Made by a program: the position numbers and the translations under genes. The notes under the pieces were generated by a model. It was not told where the DNA came from and did no database searches. It worked only from the letters and a program-made list of their open reading frames with translations. A stretch of DNA of 62,695 nucleotides from a bacterium (GTDB lineage Bacteria; Gemmatimonadota; Gemmatimonadetes; Gemmatimonadales; Gemmatimonadaceae), in the NCBI GenBank assembly GCA_027484025.1, contig JAIXTI010000031.1, positions 1 to 62,695 on the forward strand, in the 5' to 3' direction. This document shows positions 9,301-18,073 of the stretch, piece by piece; the first letter of the stretch is position 1; each line of letters begins with the position of its first letter.

Positions 9301-10004
9301 TTGGGCTTGAGGCGCGTGCCCATGGTGTCGAGGGTGCGTTCATGTCGCAACGTGTGCAGCACGTCGTGCACGATGCGCTGCTCCGGGGTGGCGTAATGCA
9401 CGTTGTTGGTGACGACCCACGGCACGCCGAGTTTGCGCGCCAGCGGTTGCAGCTGCTGCACGAGTGCGCGTTCTTCGGGAAGGCGGTGATCCCAGCATTC
9501 GATGGCGAGATGCTCACCGAAGACATCGCGCAATTCGGTGGCGGCGGTCCATGCCTGATCGGGGTGTCCTTCGGCGAGCAGTTGCGGGATCCAGCCACGC
9601 GGGCAACCGCTGAGTGCCGTCACCCCTTCCACGTGGCGCGTAACGAGCGCCCACGGCACACTCGCACGGCCGCGCTCACTGTCCATGCGAGCGCGTGTGA
9701 CGAGCGAGGCAATATTGCGGTAGCCTTCGCGCGTTTCGGCGAGCAGCACGAGGTGGGTGGGCCGTTCGCCGCCACGGCCGGCGAGCTGTGGCATGCGCAC
9801 GGTGAGCTCGGTGCCCAGAATGCCACCAAGGTCGAGCGCTTCGCAGGCCGTGCCGAAGCGGACCACGCCCCCCATTTCGTCGTGGTCGGTGAGCGCCAGT
9901 GCGGTGTATCCCAGCTGCGCGGCGCACTCCGCGAGCGTTTCCGGCAGGGAGGCCCCGTCGAGCAGGGACAGGGCGGAGTGGGCGTGAAGTTCGGCGTACT
10001 GCAT
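6312..10004 (-). CDS. dnaE2: Error-prone DNA polymerase DnaE2
   Basis: This is the C-family polymerase alpha subunit used for damage-induced translesion synthesis with ImuA/ImuB. It has an N-terminal PHP domain (ELHAHSALSLLDGAS, ALTDHDEMGG), the polymerase catalytic acids in PPDIDIDF and VGLVKIDLLGLG, and a C-terminal OB-type nucleic-acid domain. Its length (about 1230 residues) exceeds the usual 1000-1100 because of a roughly 150-residue low-complexity linker (about 457-607), rich in Lys, Ala, Arg, Thr and Pro. ATG 10004 is preferred over an in-frame GTG at 10019 because a TATATT hexamer ends 6 nt before it, implying leaderless initiation. The partner genes imuA/imuB are about 9 kb away. Confidence 0.95.
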   Translation of the reverse strand: MQYAELHAHSALSLLDGASLPETLAECAAQLGYTALALTDHDEMGGVVRFGTACEALDLGGILGTELTVRMPQLAGRGGERPTHLVLLAETREGYRNIASLVTRARMDSERGRASVPWALVTRHVEGVTALSGCPRGWIPQLLAEGHPDQAWTAATELRDVFGEHLAIECWDHRLPEERALVQQLQPLARKLGVPWVVTNNVHYATPEQRIVHDVLHTLRHERTLDTMGTRLKPNAEWALKPIKRIYQRWRGAEEGIRASVAIAERCAFRLQQLKPSMPAFPLPPGVTAQEYLARLVEQGAYERWGDARTPKHDRQLAHELGMIRKLDLAGFFLIVWDIVRFARREGILCQGRGSAANSAVCYCLGITAVDPIRMELLFERFLSEERKEPPDIDIDFAHRDRERVLQYVYNRYGREHAAMVCEQITWRGRSAVRDAARVLGFSTQQADMLAALSDRFSAKSTAEALRVTPSDDDTAPQKPKSDAERLGQQMMQGTEATTKARVVREAARTVAASPTRLTSSDRPKPKASYEPHGSPNAQRAPKGITERDATWAQLIDLQAERKLANDERAQLGPLAKGAEKPPTKETHAEFVEGRNRTTATRDESTGRDLLQRAGLDPDDPRVQQLARVVNGLHQLPRHRSIHVGGFILTEEPLGSIVPLEPASMPGRTVIQWEKDDLDPVGLVKIDLLGLGMLTVVQDCLLYIRHTRGVNVDLGQLDMSDQAVYDVMCRADTVGLFQIESRAQMNTLPRLKPRCFYDLVVEVALIRPGPIQGEMVHPYLRRRAGLEPITYPHPSVEKVLRRTLGVPLFQEQGMQVAIAAAGFTPGQADVLRRAMGHKRSRERMAAICEELIAGMARNGIPEETARRIYNQINAFADYGFPESHAASFALIVYATAWLRHYYAPEYLCAILNAQPMGFYSPGTLIEDAKRHGVEVRPIDLTKSSWDHSIELSDGRILVPNDGTARMLQPTTQAPNSELTARPTAAQSPPAVRLGVRLIRGLGARARRALEAALRDGPFTSIDNAVRRVSLDKRAWRHLAEAGAFDSMFAHEPADRRRRVALWEVLAATRGPELPLAPREAPAPAPQLPAYAPVELTEADYRMTGLSLAGHPMKHVREYLALNGVLTAAEAHAHGKDGQPVAVAGLVICRQRPGTAKGFVFLTLEDETGMVNIVVTPDRFEQHALLISTTPLLLIRGTLQVEQHVVNVRAKQFKALELGGGEQHIKGHNYR

Positions 10005-10010
10005 GCACCG

Positions 10011-10016
10011 AATATA
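10011..10016 (-). promoter_or_regulatory. -10 hexamer of dnaE2 (leaderless start)
   Basis: TATATT on the minus strand with a 6-nt gap to the dnaE2 ATG. No convincing -35 or Shine-Dalgarno site is visible. Transcription would start at or beside the A of ATG. Confidence 0.55.
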
Positions 10017-10131
10017 CACCGAAAGTGCAGTCGGGCGCCAAATGTGGCGGCGGCCGCCTCACTCGCCGCCGTTTGGCGCGTGCGGGGCGTTATTCTTCAA
10101 GGACACTCCCTGATTGTCCCCGGTCCGTCCG

Positions 10132-10560
10132 ATGCCCAACCGCTACACGCAGCAGATCGACGAAGTCCTCGAGGCCGTCGATACCATGAACACCGACGAA
10201 CTGGATCGTTTGCCCTACGGCATGATCCAGCTCGATGCGAGCGGGCGCATTCTGAATTACAACGCGGTGGAGTCGAAGCTGGCGTCGTTGCGCAAGGAAG
10301 ACGCGATCGGCAAACAGTTCTTCACCGAGATTGCGCCGTGCACGCGCGTGCAGGAGTTCTACGGTCGGTTCAAGGAAGGGGTGATTCGTGAAGCGCTCGA
10401 TACGAGCTTCCACTTTCACTTTGCCTTCAAGCAGAACCCGCGTGACGTGACGGTACGGTTGTTGTACTCGAGGCGATCACGCACGGTATGGGTGCTGATC
10501 TCCGATCACGAAGGGAAGCCGTTGGCGACGACGGAGTCGGAGACGATCACGCCGCGATAG
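10132..10560 (+). CDS. Photoactive yellow protein homologue
   Basis: A 142-residue single PAS-domain protein aligns without gaps, from memory, to Halorhodospira PYP over about 105 residues. The chromophore-site residues are all present: Tyr43 (PYP Tyr42) and Glu47 (Glu46) in ILNYNAVES, and Cys70 (Cys69) in the motif APCT, with the flanking EFYG-FKEGV conserved. PYP Thr50 and Arg52 are replaced (A51, L53). PYP binds p-coumaric acid through the Cys and senses blue light. The chromophore genes (tyrosine ammonia lyase, coumaroyl ligase) are not in this window, so light sensing is not proven. It is divergent from dnaE2. ATG 10132 is preferred over an upstream TTG; no Shine-Dalgarno site is visible. 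Confidence 0.85.
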   Translation: MPNRYTQQIDEVLEAVDTMNTDELDRLPYGMIQLDASGRILNYNAVESKLASLRKEDAIGKQFFTEIAPCTRVQEFYGRFKEGVIREALDTSFHFHFAFKQNPRDVTVRLLYSRRSRTVWVLISDHEGKPLATTESETITPR

Positions 10561-10570
10561 TCGACCGCAG

Positions 10571-11869
10571 CTAAGGTGTTTTCAGCACTTCGCGCACCGA
10601 GTCCAGCGATCCATCCGACGGTGCGGCGCGCACGCCGAGCAAGTGCGCGAGCAGCGGGTACACGTGCACGTTGGCCACGGGGCCGATCACGCGGCCGCGC
10701 TGAATATCCGGGCCAGCCGCAACGAACAACGCCCCCATGCTGACGAGCGCGTTGTCATAGCCGTGCGTGCCGCCCACCGGTGGGCCGGACTTCTCCATGC
10801 GCTCCGTACTGGAGATCGTCCACCCTTCGTCGGCGAGCAGCACGAGCGGCGTAATGCGCGGATGCGCGCGATAGTGAAAGCGCGCGGGCACGCTGTCCTT
10901 GTGAAAGACCTGCAGATGCGGCACCCGGCGCAGCGCGTCGTAGACGGTCGCCAGCTTACCGGGTTTGGGAGTCACGGCGGTCACGGGCATCCAGTCGACG
11001 ACGTCCATATCGGCGAGCGAGACATGCTCGTCGAGACGGATGACGCGTGTACTGTCGACTTCGGTCATACCATGGTCGGAGACGACCACGAGATTCACGC
11101 GATCGGTGAGTCTGCGCGCCGCGAGTCCGTCGACCAGGGATCCGATGAGCGAATCGACGTGCGCGATGGCGGTGTCCACCTGCGCGGTGAGCGGACCGTG
11201 CTTGTGCCCCACGTCGTCGGTGGTGCTGAAGTAGAGCGTGACGAAACGTGGTGCCGTGGCCGCGGGCATGGAGAGCCAGTCGAGCACGCGTTGCACACGG
11301 ACATCATTAGGGATGCGGCCATCGTACGGCGTGTAGAACGTGGGATAGCGCCCGTTGATGGCGTAGTCGCTGCCGGGCCAAAAGAAGGCGGCGGTACGCA
11401 CCCCCTGCCGTTCGGCGGTGTTCCAGATGGGTTCTCCGCCCCACCAGCGCGGATCGCGCGCAATGAGCGTGTCGCCGATGGTGAACGTCGTGCCGATGCG
11501 TTCGTCACGCATCGTGTTGGCCACGATGCCGTGATGCTCCGGATAGAGCCCGGTGACGATGGTGTAGTGATTGGGGAATGTCTTGCTGGGGAACGCGGGA
11601 ATGAGCCGCTCGGCGCGTGTGCCGCGCGCGGCGAGTTCCCGCAAGCGCACCGCGCCCGGACGCGTGATGTAATCGGCACGGAAGCCATCGAGCGAGATGA
11701 GAACGGTAGCATTGCCCGCCGCCCCAACCGATGTCGCTTGCGCATTGCGCGCGGGGGGGCGACGGCACGCGCCAGCGGCCAGCATACCGAGACTCAGCAT
11801 CAGGGCGCACGCGAACAGTGCCGGTCGCCGCCGCGCCATCGATTCCGGCCTGCGAGTGCTTCGGGTCAT
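10571..11869 (-). CDS. Nucleotide pyrophosphatase/phosphodiesterase (ENPP family)
   Basis: A 432-residue exported enzyme of the alkaline-phosphatase superfamily. A signal sequence with a lipoprotein-like cysteine (LAAGAC, C35) is followed by the metal-binding LISLDGFRADY and the nucleophile Thr97 in PAFPSKTFPNHYT, then the metal sites DDVGHKHGP and VVVSDHGM and a late GGTHGYDN. ENPP enzymes hydrolyse phosphodiester or pyrophosphate bonds of nucleotides in the periplasm. Its ATG overlaps the stop of the upstream P-type ATPase by 4 nt. A start at the second Met (11 residues in) is also possible. With the pst operon next door it may scavenge phosphate; that link is inference. Confidence 0.9.
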   Translation of the reverse strand: MTRSTRRPESMARRRPALFACALMLSLGMLAAGACRRPPARNAQATSVGAAGNATVLISLDGFRADYITRPGAVRLRELAARGTRAERLIPAFPSKTFPNHYTIVTGLYPEHHGIVANTMRDERIGTTFTIGDTLIARDPRWWGGEPIWNTAERQGVRTAAFFWPGSDYAINGRYPTFYTPYDGRIPNDVRVQRVLDWLSMPAATAPRFVTLYFSTTDDVGHKHGPLTAQVDTAIAHVDSLIGSLVDGLAARRLTDRVNLVVVSDHGMTEVDSTRVIRLDEHVSLADMDVVDWMPVTAVTPKPGKLATVYDALRRVPHLQVFHKDSVPARFHYRAHPRITPLVLLADEGWTISSTERMEKSGPPVGGTHGYDNALVSMGALFVAAGPDIQRGRVIGPVANVHVYPLLAHLLGVRAAPSDGSLDSVREVLKTP

Positions 11870-14598
11870 TTCGGATGAGAACCCGGGTCGGCCTGCACGT
11901 CACGCCGACGGATAAGGAGTTTTTCCAGTTCCACCGCCACGAACACCACGGAGGATGCCAGCAGACAAATTAGCAACTCGCCGAACGACAGCGGTGCCGT
12001 GCGGAACACCGTATTCAGCATTGGTACGTAAATGATGGCCAGCTGTAGCCCCAGCGACGTCGCGACGGCCAGCAACAGCCATGGATTGCTGGTGAGGCCC
12101 AGACGAAACAGCGACGTGCGTTCGGAGCGGATGGCCGAGATGTGTGCGAGTTGTGAGACCGTGAGGACGGTAAAGGTCATGGTTTGCCAGTGCCCGTGTC
12201 CGGTGCGCAGCGCCCACGCCTGGGTACCCAGTGCGAGCGCGGCCATCAGCAATCCTACCCGCACGGCGTGCTGCCAGAGGCCGTGCGACACGATACTCTC
12301 CTGCGGCGGTCGTGGCGGACGCTGCATGATCCCCACCTCCGCCGGTTCAGCCGACAGGGTCAGCCCCGGGAGGCCATCGGTGATGAGGTTCATCCACAGG
12401 ATGTGAATGGGGAGCAACGGCAGCGGAAGCCCAAACAGCGGGGCCGCAAACAGTGTGCAGATCTCGCCGGCGTTGGTGGACAGGACAAAGCGCACAAAGC
12501 GTCGAATGTTGTCGTAGATGCGCCGACCTTCACGCACCGCGACGACAATCGTCGCAAAGTTGTCGTCCATCAACACCATGTCGGAGGCTTCGCGCGCCAC
12601 GTCGGTACCGCCACGCCCCATGGCGATCCCGATATTGGCGCGCTTGATCGCTGGGGCGTCGTTCACACCGTCGCCGGTCATGGCGACGTATTCCCCACGT
12701 GCCTGCAACGCGCTCACGATGCGCATCTTGTCCTCGGGCGTGACGCGTGCGTACACCCGGGTGTGCTCCACACGCGCCTGCAGTGCCTGATCGTCGAGCG
12801 CTTGCAGCGCCGTACCGGTCAGCACCTCCTGTTCGCCGGCACCGTCGGCAAGGAGCCCCAGCCGGGAGGCGATCGCCCGCGCGGTGGCCGGATGGTCACC
12901 CGTAATCATCACCACGCGAATGCCGGCGGCATGGCAGGTTGCCACGGCGTCGCGCGCTTCCGCTCGCGGAGGGTCCAGCAGTCCCACCAGCGCGAGCAGC
13001 ACTTGGTGTTCTTCGAGTGGTTCAATGGGTGCCGTGTCGGTTTGCTCATCACGCTTCATCGCAATGGCCAGGACGCGCAGACCGCTCGCTGCCATGGCAT
13101 TGGCGTGGGCCAGCGCCTGCGCGGCATTGATCGGAACCAGCGCGCCGAGGTGCCACATGCGGGTGCACGCTGGAATAACCCGTTCTGGTGCCCCCTTCGT
13201 ACACGCGACGCGGTAGGCACCAGCCGTCATTCGGTGGACAGTGGTCATGCGCGCCCGTTCGGACGAGAAGGCCACTTCGGCCATTCGCGGCCATTTTCCA
13301 TGCAACGCCGGTGCATCCACTCCCTGCTCGGCGGACCATCGCACCAGCGCCGTTTCGGTGGGGTCACCCGTGAGCGTCCCGTCGGCCGACTGTTGCACGT
13401 CGGTGCACAGGGTCACCGCTTCGGCAAACGTCAGGGGCGCGTCCGGCAGCGGCACGTCATGGGACAGACGTTCTCCCGGTTCATTGGTCGCGGTACGTAC
13501 CGCATCTACCCGCATACGGTTCTCAGTCAGCGTGCCGGTCTTGTCCGTGCAGATGTACGTCACGGATCCCAGCGTTTCCACAGCAGGCAGCCGGCGCACG
13601 AGGGCGTGCTGTTGCACCATGCGCCGCGCGCCGAGCGCGAGGGATACGGTGACGACCGCTGGTAGCGCTTCCGGGATGGCGGCCACGGCGAGGCTGACCG
13701 CGGTCATGAACATCAGCGCGACGGGGACGCCGCGAATGAGTCCCGCTACGAAGATGGTCACGCACACCACGAGCACGATGATGGCCAGCCACTTGCCGAG
13801 TTTCGCCATGCGCTGCTGCAGTGGCGTGCGTACCCGCGGATTCTCCGTGAGCAACGCGGCAATGCGCCCCAGTTCCGTCTGCATGCCGGTGGCAACGATC
13901 ACGCCCAGTCCGTGGCCACTCGCGATGTTGGTGCCCTTGTAGACCATCGCGCGCCGGTCGCCCAACGACGCCAGCGGATCGGTCTGCGGCGCAAGCGATT
14001 TGTGCACCGGTAGCGACTCGCCGGTGAGCGCGGCTTCTTCCACGTTGAGTTGGGACACCTCCAACAAGCGCAGGTCGGCGGGTACGACGGTACCGGCCTC
14101 GAGCAGCACAATGTCGCCGGGGACCAGCGCTTGTGGCTGCACTGTCTGTTCGGCGCCGTCACGACGCACTCGCGCGGTTGCGGCGGCCATGGCGCCGAGG
14201 GCGGTCATCGCCTTGTCGGCGCGGTACTCCTGCACAAAGCCGAGCGTGGCGTTGAGGACGACGATCGCGAGAATGGCGACGATGTCTTCCGGGTCTCCCA
14301 CCACGGCAGTCACCGCGGCGGCGGCAAGCAGCACCAGCACCATGATGTCGGTGAACTGCGCCAGGAGCATGCGTAGTGGCCCGCGCTTGGTCGACGCGAC
14401 CAGCACGTTCTCGCCGTACTCAGCGAGTCGGCGTGTCACCTCGGCCATGGCAAGGCCGTTCTGCACATCGCTGTGCAGCGTGGTGATGGTGGCCTCCGCC
14501 GTCAGGGTATGCCACTCCGTTGACGGTGACGCGGAAGGTGCATCGGAAGGTGGCGCGGGGGCACGTTGGGCAGCTGGGGTGGTGACAGGCGGTGGCAT
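11866..14598 (-). CDS. Cation-transporting P-type ATPase (Ca2+ type, P2A)
   Basis: This 910-residue ATPase has the cation-ATPase N-terminal domain, actuator motif TGES (in [14 protein letters not shown]), phosphorylation motif CTDKTGTLT with Asp near residue 352, hinge GDGVND, and ten predicted membrane helices. The M4 motif PEALPAVVT matches bacterial Ca2+-exporting pumps. It most likely exports Ca2+ (or Mn2+). No Shine-Dalgarno is obvious. It is translationally coupled to the ENPP-like gene and divergent from pstS. Confidence 0.92.
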   Translation of the reverse strand: MPPPVTTPAAQRAPAPPSDAPSASPSTEWHTLTAEATITTLHSDVQNGLAMAEVTRRLAEYGENVLVASTKRGPLRMLLAQFTDIMVLVLLAAAAVTAVVGDPEDIVAILAIVVLNATLGFVQEYRADKAMTALGAMAAATARVRRDGAEQTVQPQALVPGDIVLLEAGTVVPADLRLLEVSQLNVEEAALTGESLPVHKSLAPQTDPLASLGDRRAMVYKGTNIASGHGLGVIVATGMQTELGRIAALLTENPRVRTPLQQRMAKLGKWLAIIVLVVCVTIFVAGLIRGVPVALMFMTAVSLAVAAIPEALPAVVTVSLALGARRMVQQHALVRRLPAVETLGSVTYICTDKTGTLTENRMRVDAVRTATNEPGERLSHDVPLPDAPLTFAEAVTLCTDVQQSADGTLTGDPTETALVRWSAEQGVDAPALHGKWPRMAEVAFSSERARMTTVHRMTAGAYRVACTKGAPERVIPACTRMWHLGALVPINAAQALAHANAMAASGLRVLAIAMKRDEQTDTAPIEPLEEHQVLLALVGLLDPPRAEARDAVATCHAAGIRVVMITGDHPATARAIASRLGLLADGAGEQEVLTGTALQALDDQALQARVEHTRVYARVTPEDKMRIVSALQARGEYVAMTGDGVNDAPAIKRANIGIAMGRGGTDVAREASDMVLMDDNFATIVVAVREGRRIYDNIRRFVRFVLSTNAGEICTLFAAPLFGLPLPLLPIHILWMNLITDGLPGLTLSAEPAEVGIMQRPPRPPQESIVSHGLWQHAVRVGLLMAALALGTQAWALRTGHGHWQTMTFTVLTVSQLAHISAIRSERTSLFRLGLTSNPWLLLAVATSLGLQLAIIYVPMLNTVFRTAPLSFGELLICLLASSVVFVAVELEKLLIRRRDVQADPGSHPK

Positions 14599-14672
14599 TC
14601 GTTCGACGTGAAGGGAAATGGTCCGTGACTCATTCGTGACGTTGGTTGTGCTGCCGACAGCGATTTGTCTCG

Positions 14673-14678
14673 TATGCT
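14673..14678 (+). promoter_or_regulatory. -10 hexamer of the pst operon
   Basis: TATGCT ends 5 nt before the pstS ATG at 14684, so the transcript would be leaderless. No clear -35 at 16-18 bp and no recognisable Pho box are visible. Confidence 0.5.
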
Positions 14679-14683
14679 AGAGG

Positions 14684-15508
14684 ATGCGTTTCGGCGTACG
14701 GCATTTCTCACTCGCTGTTCTGGTCGCAGGACTGGCAGCGTGCTCCCGCAGCAGTTCCCGATTGCCAACGGGCACGACTGTAGTCCTGGCCGGATCCACG
14801 TCGGTGCAACCGTTTGCGGAACGGTGGGCGGAGGTCTATGCCGGTGCCGGTGGGAGCAGCCATGTCACCGTGCAGGCAGGAGGCTCTACCGCAGGCATTC
14901 GCGCGGCTCGTGAAGGAACTGCACAGCTGGGGATGAGTTCTCGGGCGTTGGATGCGGAAGAAGCCGCGGAGTTGCAGGTCGTGACGGTGGCGCGTGATGG
15001 TATTGCTGTCATTGTTCATGCCACCAACCCGCTGCGGGCGCTGTCGTTGGCGCAATTGCGCGCGATTTACACCGGACAGATCCGTTCGTGGCGCCCCTTG
15101 GGCGGGGCGGACGTACCGATCACGGTGATTACGCGGGAAGACGGCTCAGGCACGCGTGACGCCTTTGAACATCTGGTGCTGACCGATGGTCAATCCATCG
15201 ATGTACGCGCGTTGGTGACGGCGTACTCCGGTGGCTTGCGCAAAATGGTGGCCGAAGATCCGCAGGCCATTGGTTATGTGACGTTCAGCCAGGTAGACGA
15301 TCGTGTGCGGGCCTTGGCGATCGAGGGCGTGGTGCCCTCGGAAGTCACGATTGCCAGTGGCCAATACCGGTTACAACGCCCGTTCCTGTTCGTGTCGCGT
15401 GGTGAAGTTACGGGCGCAACGCGACGGTTTCTCGATTTCGTGTTGTCGCCGCGCGGGCAGCAGATTGCCCGCGACGAAGGATTGGCTCCCGTCTCGCTGA
15501 CGCCCTGA
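14684..15508 (+). CDS. pstS: Phosphate ABC transporter substrate-binding lipoprotein
   Basis: This 274-residue periplasmic phosphate-binding protein has a lipoprotein signal peptide ending GLAAC (Cys20), the phosphate-contact motif AGSTSVQPF, and the second loop REDGSGTRDAF. It delivers phosphate to PstCA. It is first in the operon pstS-pstC-pstA-pstB1-pstB2. The intergenic region shared with the divergent ATPase is only 85 nt. Confidence 0.93.
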   Translation: MRFGVRHFSLAVLVAGLAACSRSSSRLPTGTTVVLAGSTSVQPFAERWAEVYAGAGGSSHVTVQAGGSTAGIRAAREGTAQLGMSSRALDAEEAAELQVVTVARDGIAVIVHATNPLRALSLAQLRAIYTGQIRSWRPLGGADVPITVITREDGSGTRDAFEHLVLTDGQSIDVRALVTAYSGGLRKMVAEDPQAIGYVTFSQVDDRVRALAIEGVVPSEVTIASGQYRLQRPFLFVSRGEVTGATRRFLDFVLSPRGQQIARDEGLAPVSLTP

Positions 15509-15515
15509 CGATCAC

Positions 15516-16364
15516 ATGCGAGACAAGCTGATTGAACGTGGGTTGTTGCTGTGTGCCATGAGCGCGGTGGGCACGCTCGCGCTGATCGCCTTGTTCATCG
15601 CGCGCGAAGGGATGCCGGTGCTGGTGAACCACGGCGTCCTCAACATGATCGCCGGCGCGACGTGGGCGCCCACCAAGGGGCAGTTCGGCTTGCTCCCCAT
15701 GATCGCCGGATCGGCCATGGTGACGGTGGGCGCATTGCTCATGGGTGTTCCGCTGGGATTGGCGTGTGCGGTGACACTCGCGGAACTAGCGTCAAAAAAA
15801 TGGCGCCGCCTGCTCAAGCCCATGATCGAGTTGCTCGCCGGAATCCCGTCGGTGGTGTACGGCTTTATCGGCATGGAGTTGTTGGTGCCGTTCATTCGCG
15901 GGCAGTCATGGCTGGGCGGCAGCGGATACTCCGCGTTGGCCGCCTCCATTCTTTTGGCCATCATGGTGTTGCCAACCATCATCGGCATCAGCATTGATGC
16001 CATCGAGGCGGTGCCGCGCGCCTATCGCGATGGGTCGTATGCGTTGGGTGCCACGCAGTGGCAAACCATCATCGGGGTGGTGTTGCCGGCGGCACGCGCC
16101 GGTATCGTGGCCGGGGTCATTCTGGGTATGGGGCGTGCCGTGGGAGAAACCATGGCGGTCATCATGGTGGCGGGCAACAGCGTGCTCATTCCGGGTTCGC
16201 CGCTCGATCCGGTGCGAACCCTCACCGCCAACATCGCGCTCGAGATGGGATACGCCTCCGGGGAGCATGAGCAGGCGCTCTTTGCCACGGGCATTGTGCT
16301 GTTTGTCGTGACGCTCGGCTTGAATGCGTTGGCCGGACGGGCGCGCCGGGCGGGGCACACATGA
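15516..16364 (+). CDS. pstC: Phosphate ABC transporter permease PstC
   Basis: A 282-residue inner-membrane permease with about six hydrophobic helices and the ABC-coupling EAA-type loop (AVPRAYRDGSYALGATQWQT followed by an II-VLPAA segment). It forms the transmembrane channel with PstA. It starts 7 nt after pstS, and its stop overlaps pstA as ATGA. Confidence 0.95.
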   Translation: MRDKLIERGLLLCAMSAVGTLALIALFIAREGMPVLVNHGVLNMIAGATWAPTKGQFGLLPMIAGSAMVTVGALLMGVPLGLACAVTLAELASKKWRRLLKPMIELLAGIPSVVYGFIGMELLVPFIRGQSWLGGSGYSALAASILLAIMVLPTIIGISIDAIEAVPRAYRDGSYALGATQWQTIIGVVLPAARAGIVAGVILGMGRAVGETMAVIMVAGNSVLIPGSPLDPVRTLTANIALEMGYASGEHEQALFATGIVLFVVTLGLNALAGRARRAGHT

Positions 16365-17278
16365 CGGTACCAACAGTTTCGCGCGTAACGTCGCCGGCAT
16401 TCTCGGATGCGGTCGCTGGCTCCCGTAGTTCTACTGCACCGTCCACCGGTCGCGCGTTGCTGGTCCAGCGTGTGGCGACGGTGGCGTTGTGGTCGGCCAC
16501 GCTGCTCACGCTGGTTGTACTGGTCTTGATCATTGTGTTTGTCATGCAGCGTGGGCTGTCGCAGATCACGTGGGAGTTTCTCAGCACGGCGCCGAGTCGA
16601 TCGGGTGCCGAAGGCGGCATCTGGCCCATGATCGTAGGCACGCTGTATGTCACTGCTGCGGGCGTGTTGCTGGCGACACCGGTGGGATTGGGGGCGGCGA
16701 TCTATCTCGCCGAGTACACGGCCGAGGGGCGGGTGTCGCGCATCATCCGCAGCGGCACCGAAAGTCTGGCCGGTGTGCCGTCCATCATCTTCGGCCTGTT
16801 CGGGTTTGCGTTCTTCGTCACCACGCTCGGCTTGGGGTGGTCCATTCTGTCGGGTGGCCTCACGTTGGGCGCCATGATTCTGCCGACGATCATTCGCACG
16901 GCTGAAGAGGCGTTACGCGCCGTGCCGCGGGAATTCCGGCACGTGGCGCAATCATTGGGCGCGAGCAAGTGGGACGCCATTCGCACAGTCGTCTTGCCGG
17001 TGGCAGCACCCGGTGTGGCGACGGGTGTCGTGCTGGGTGTTGGGCGTGCGATCAGCGAAACGGCCGCGGTGATTTTCACAGCGGGAGTGGCGCTGGACAT
17101 GCCTACGTCGCTGTTCTCGTCCACCCGCACCATGAGTGTGCATTTCTACACGCTCACCATGGAAGGCATCTCCGACGAAAAGGCCTACGGCACCGCGGCG
17201 GTGCTGGTGGTGACGATTCTGTTGCTCAATATCATGGCGTACAGCCTGATGCACCGCATGACGCGGCGGTATCGGTGA
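16361..17278 (+). CDS. pstA: Phosphate ABC transporter permease PstA
   Basis: A 305-residue permease with six predicted helices, the conserved AGVPSIIFGLFGFAFFV segment and the coupling loop AVPREFRHVAQSLGASKWDA. A somewhat long polar N-terminus (about 35 residues) precedes the first helix. It overlaps pstC by 4 nt, and its stop overlaps the GTG start of the first ATPase gene. Confidence 0.95.
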   Translation: MTVPTVSRVTSPAFSDAVAGSRSSTAPSTGRALLVQRVATVALWSATLLTLVVLVLIIVFVMQRGLSQITWEFLSTAPSRSGAEGGIWPMIVGTLYVTAAGVLLATPVGLGAAIYLAEYTAEGRVSRIIRSGTESLAGVPSIIFGLFGFAFFVTTLGLGWSILSGGLTLGAMILPTIIRTAEEALRAVPREFRHVAQSLGASKWDAIRTVVLPVAAPGVATGVVLGVGRAISETAAVIFTAGVALDMPTSLFSSTRTMSVHFYTLTMEGISDEKAYGTAAVLVVTILLLNIMAYSLMHRMTRRYR

Positions 17279-18072
17279 CCGCGGCGGTGCAGGCCCCGGC
17301 GGGTGCAGGCGCGCTCGACGTTGAGGAGCTCGCGATCCGCTACGGCGCGCATGTGGCGCTACAACGCATGTCGCTGCGCATTGCCCCGGGCACTATTCAC
17401 GGCATCATCGGCCCGGCGGGGAGCGGGAAGACCTCATTCTTGCGCACGCTCAACCGCATGAGTGTGGAGCTCGATGGCGCCACGGCGGAGGGGCGCATTG
17501 CGTTGGATGGCGACGCCATCCTCGGCGACGGCGTGACGATGGATGCGCACGGACTGGCCCGGCTGCGGCGGCGGATGGGTATCGTGTTCGCCACGCCGCA
17601 GCCGCTGCCGCGCAGCATTTACGACAACGTGGCCTACGGTCCGCGTATTGCCGGCGTGCGGGAGAAAGACGCGCTTGATCATGTCGTGGAGCGATCGTTG
17701 CGCGCGGTGCATCTGTGGGATGAAGTATCGTCTCGTCTATCACTGTCTGGGATGCAGCTCTCTGGCGGGCAACAGCAGCGGTTGTGTCTGGCGCGCACGC
17801 TGGCGCTCGACCCGGGGGTGGTGTTGCTGGACGAGCCGTGCTCGGCGCTGGACCCGATCTCCACGGCGCGCATTGAAGAGACCATGCGTGCGCTCAAGGA
17901 GCGGATCACCTTCGTGCTGGTGACCAATACCATGCGGCAGGCTGAACGGGTGTGCGATACGACGAGTTTTTTTCTGATGGGCGAGCATATCGAAACGGCG
18001 TCGACCCCGGACCTGTTCAACGCGGCGTCGCACCCCCAAACGCGCGCTTACCTTGCGGGCCAATTCGGCTGA
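17275..18072 (+). CDS. pstB: Phosphate ABC transporter ATPase PstB1, with degenerate Q- and H-loops
   Basis: This 265-residue ABC ATPase starts at GTG 17275, overlapping the pstA stop as GTGA; family similarity begins there. Walker A (GPAGSGKT, 46-53), signature LSGGQ (162-166) and Walker B (LLDEPCSALD, E187) are intact. The Q-loop Gln is Ala (VFATPQP, A106, normally VFQRPNP) and the switch His is Asn (LVTNTM, N218, normally VTHNM). These losses belong to the site built on this subunit's own Walker A. It is paired with pstB2 and probably forms a heterodimer. Confidence 0.9.
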   Translation: MTAAVQAPAGAGALDVEELAIRYGAHVALQRMSLRIAPGTIHGIIGPAGSGKTSFLRTLNRMSVELDGATAEGRIALDGDAILGDGVTMDAHGLARLRRRMGIVFATPQPLPRSIYDNVAYGPRIAGVREKDALDHVVERSLRAVHLWDEVSSRLSLSGMQLSGGQQQRLCLARTLALDPGVVLLDEPCSALDPISTARIEETMRALKERITFVLVTNTMRQAERVCDTTSFFLMGEHIETASTPDLFNAASHPQTRAYLAGQFG

Positions 18073-18073
18073 G

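Noticed and set aside
8526-10391. A 621-codon plus-strand frame opposite dnaE2
   Set aside because: Composition is that of the complement of a high-GC gene, no family pattern, and dnaE2 is unambiguous on the other strand.
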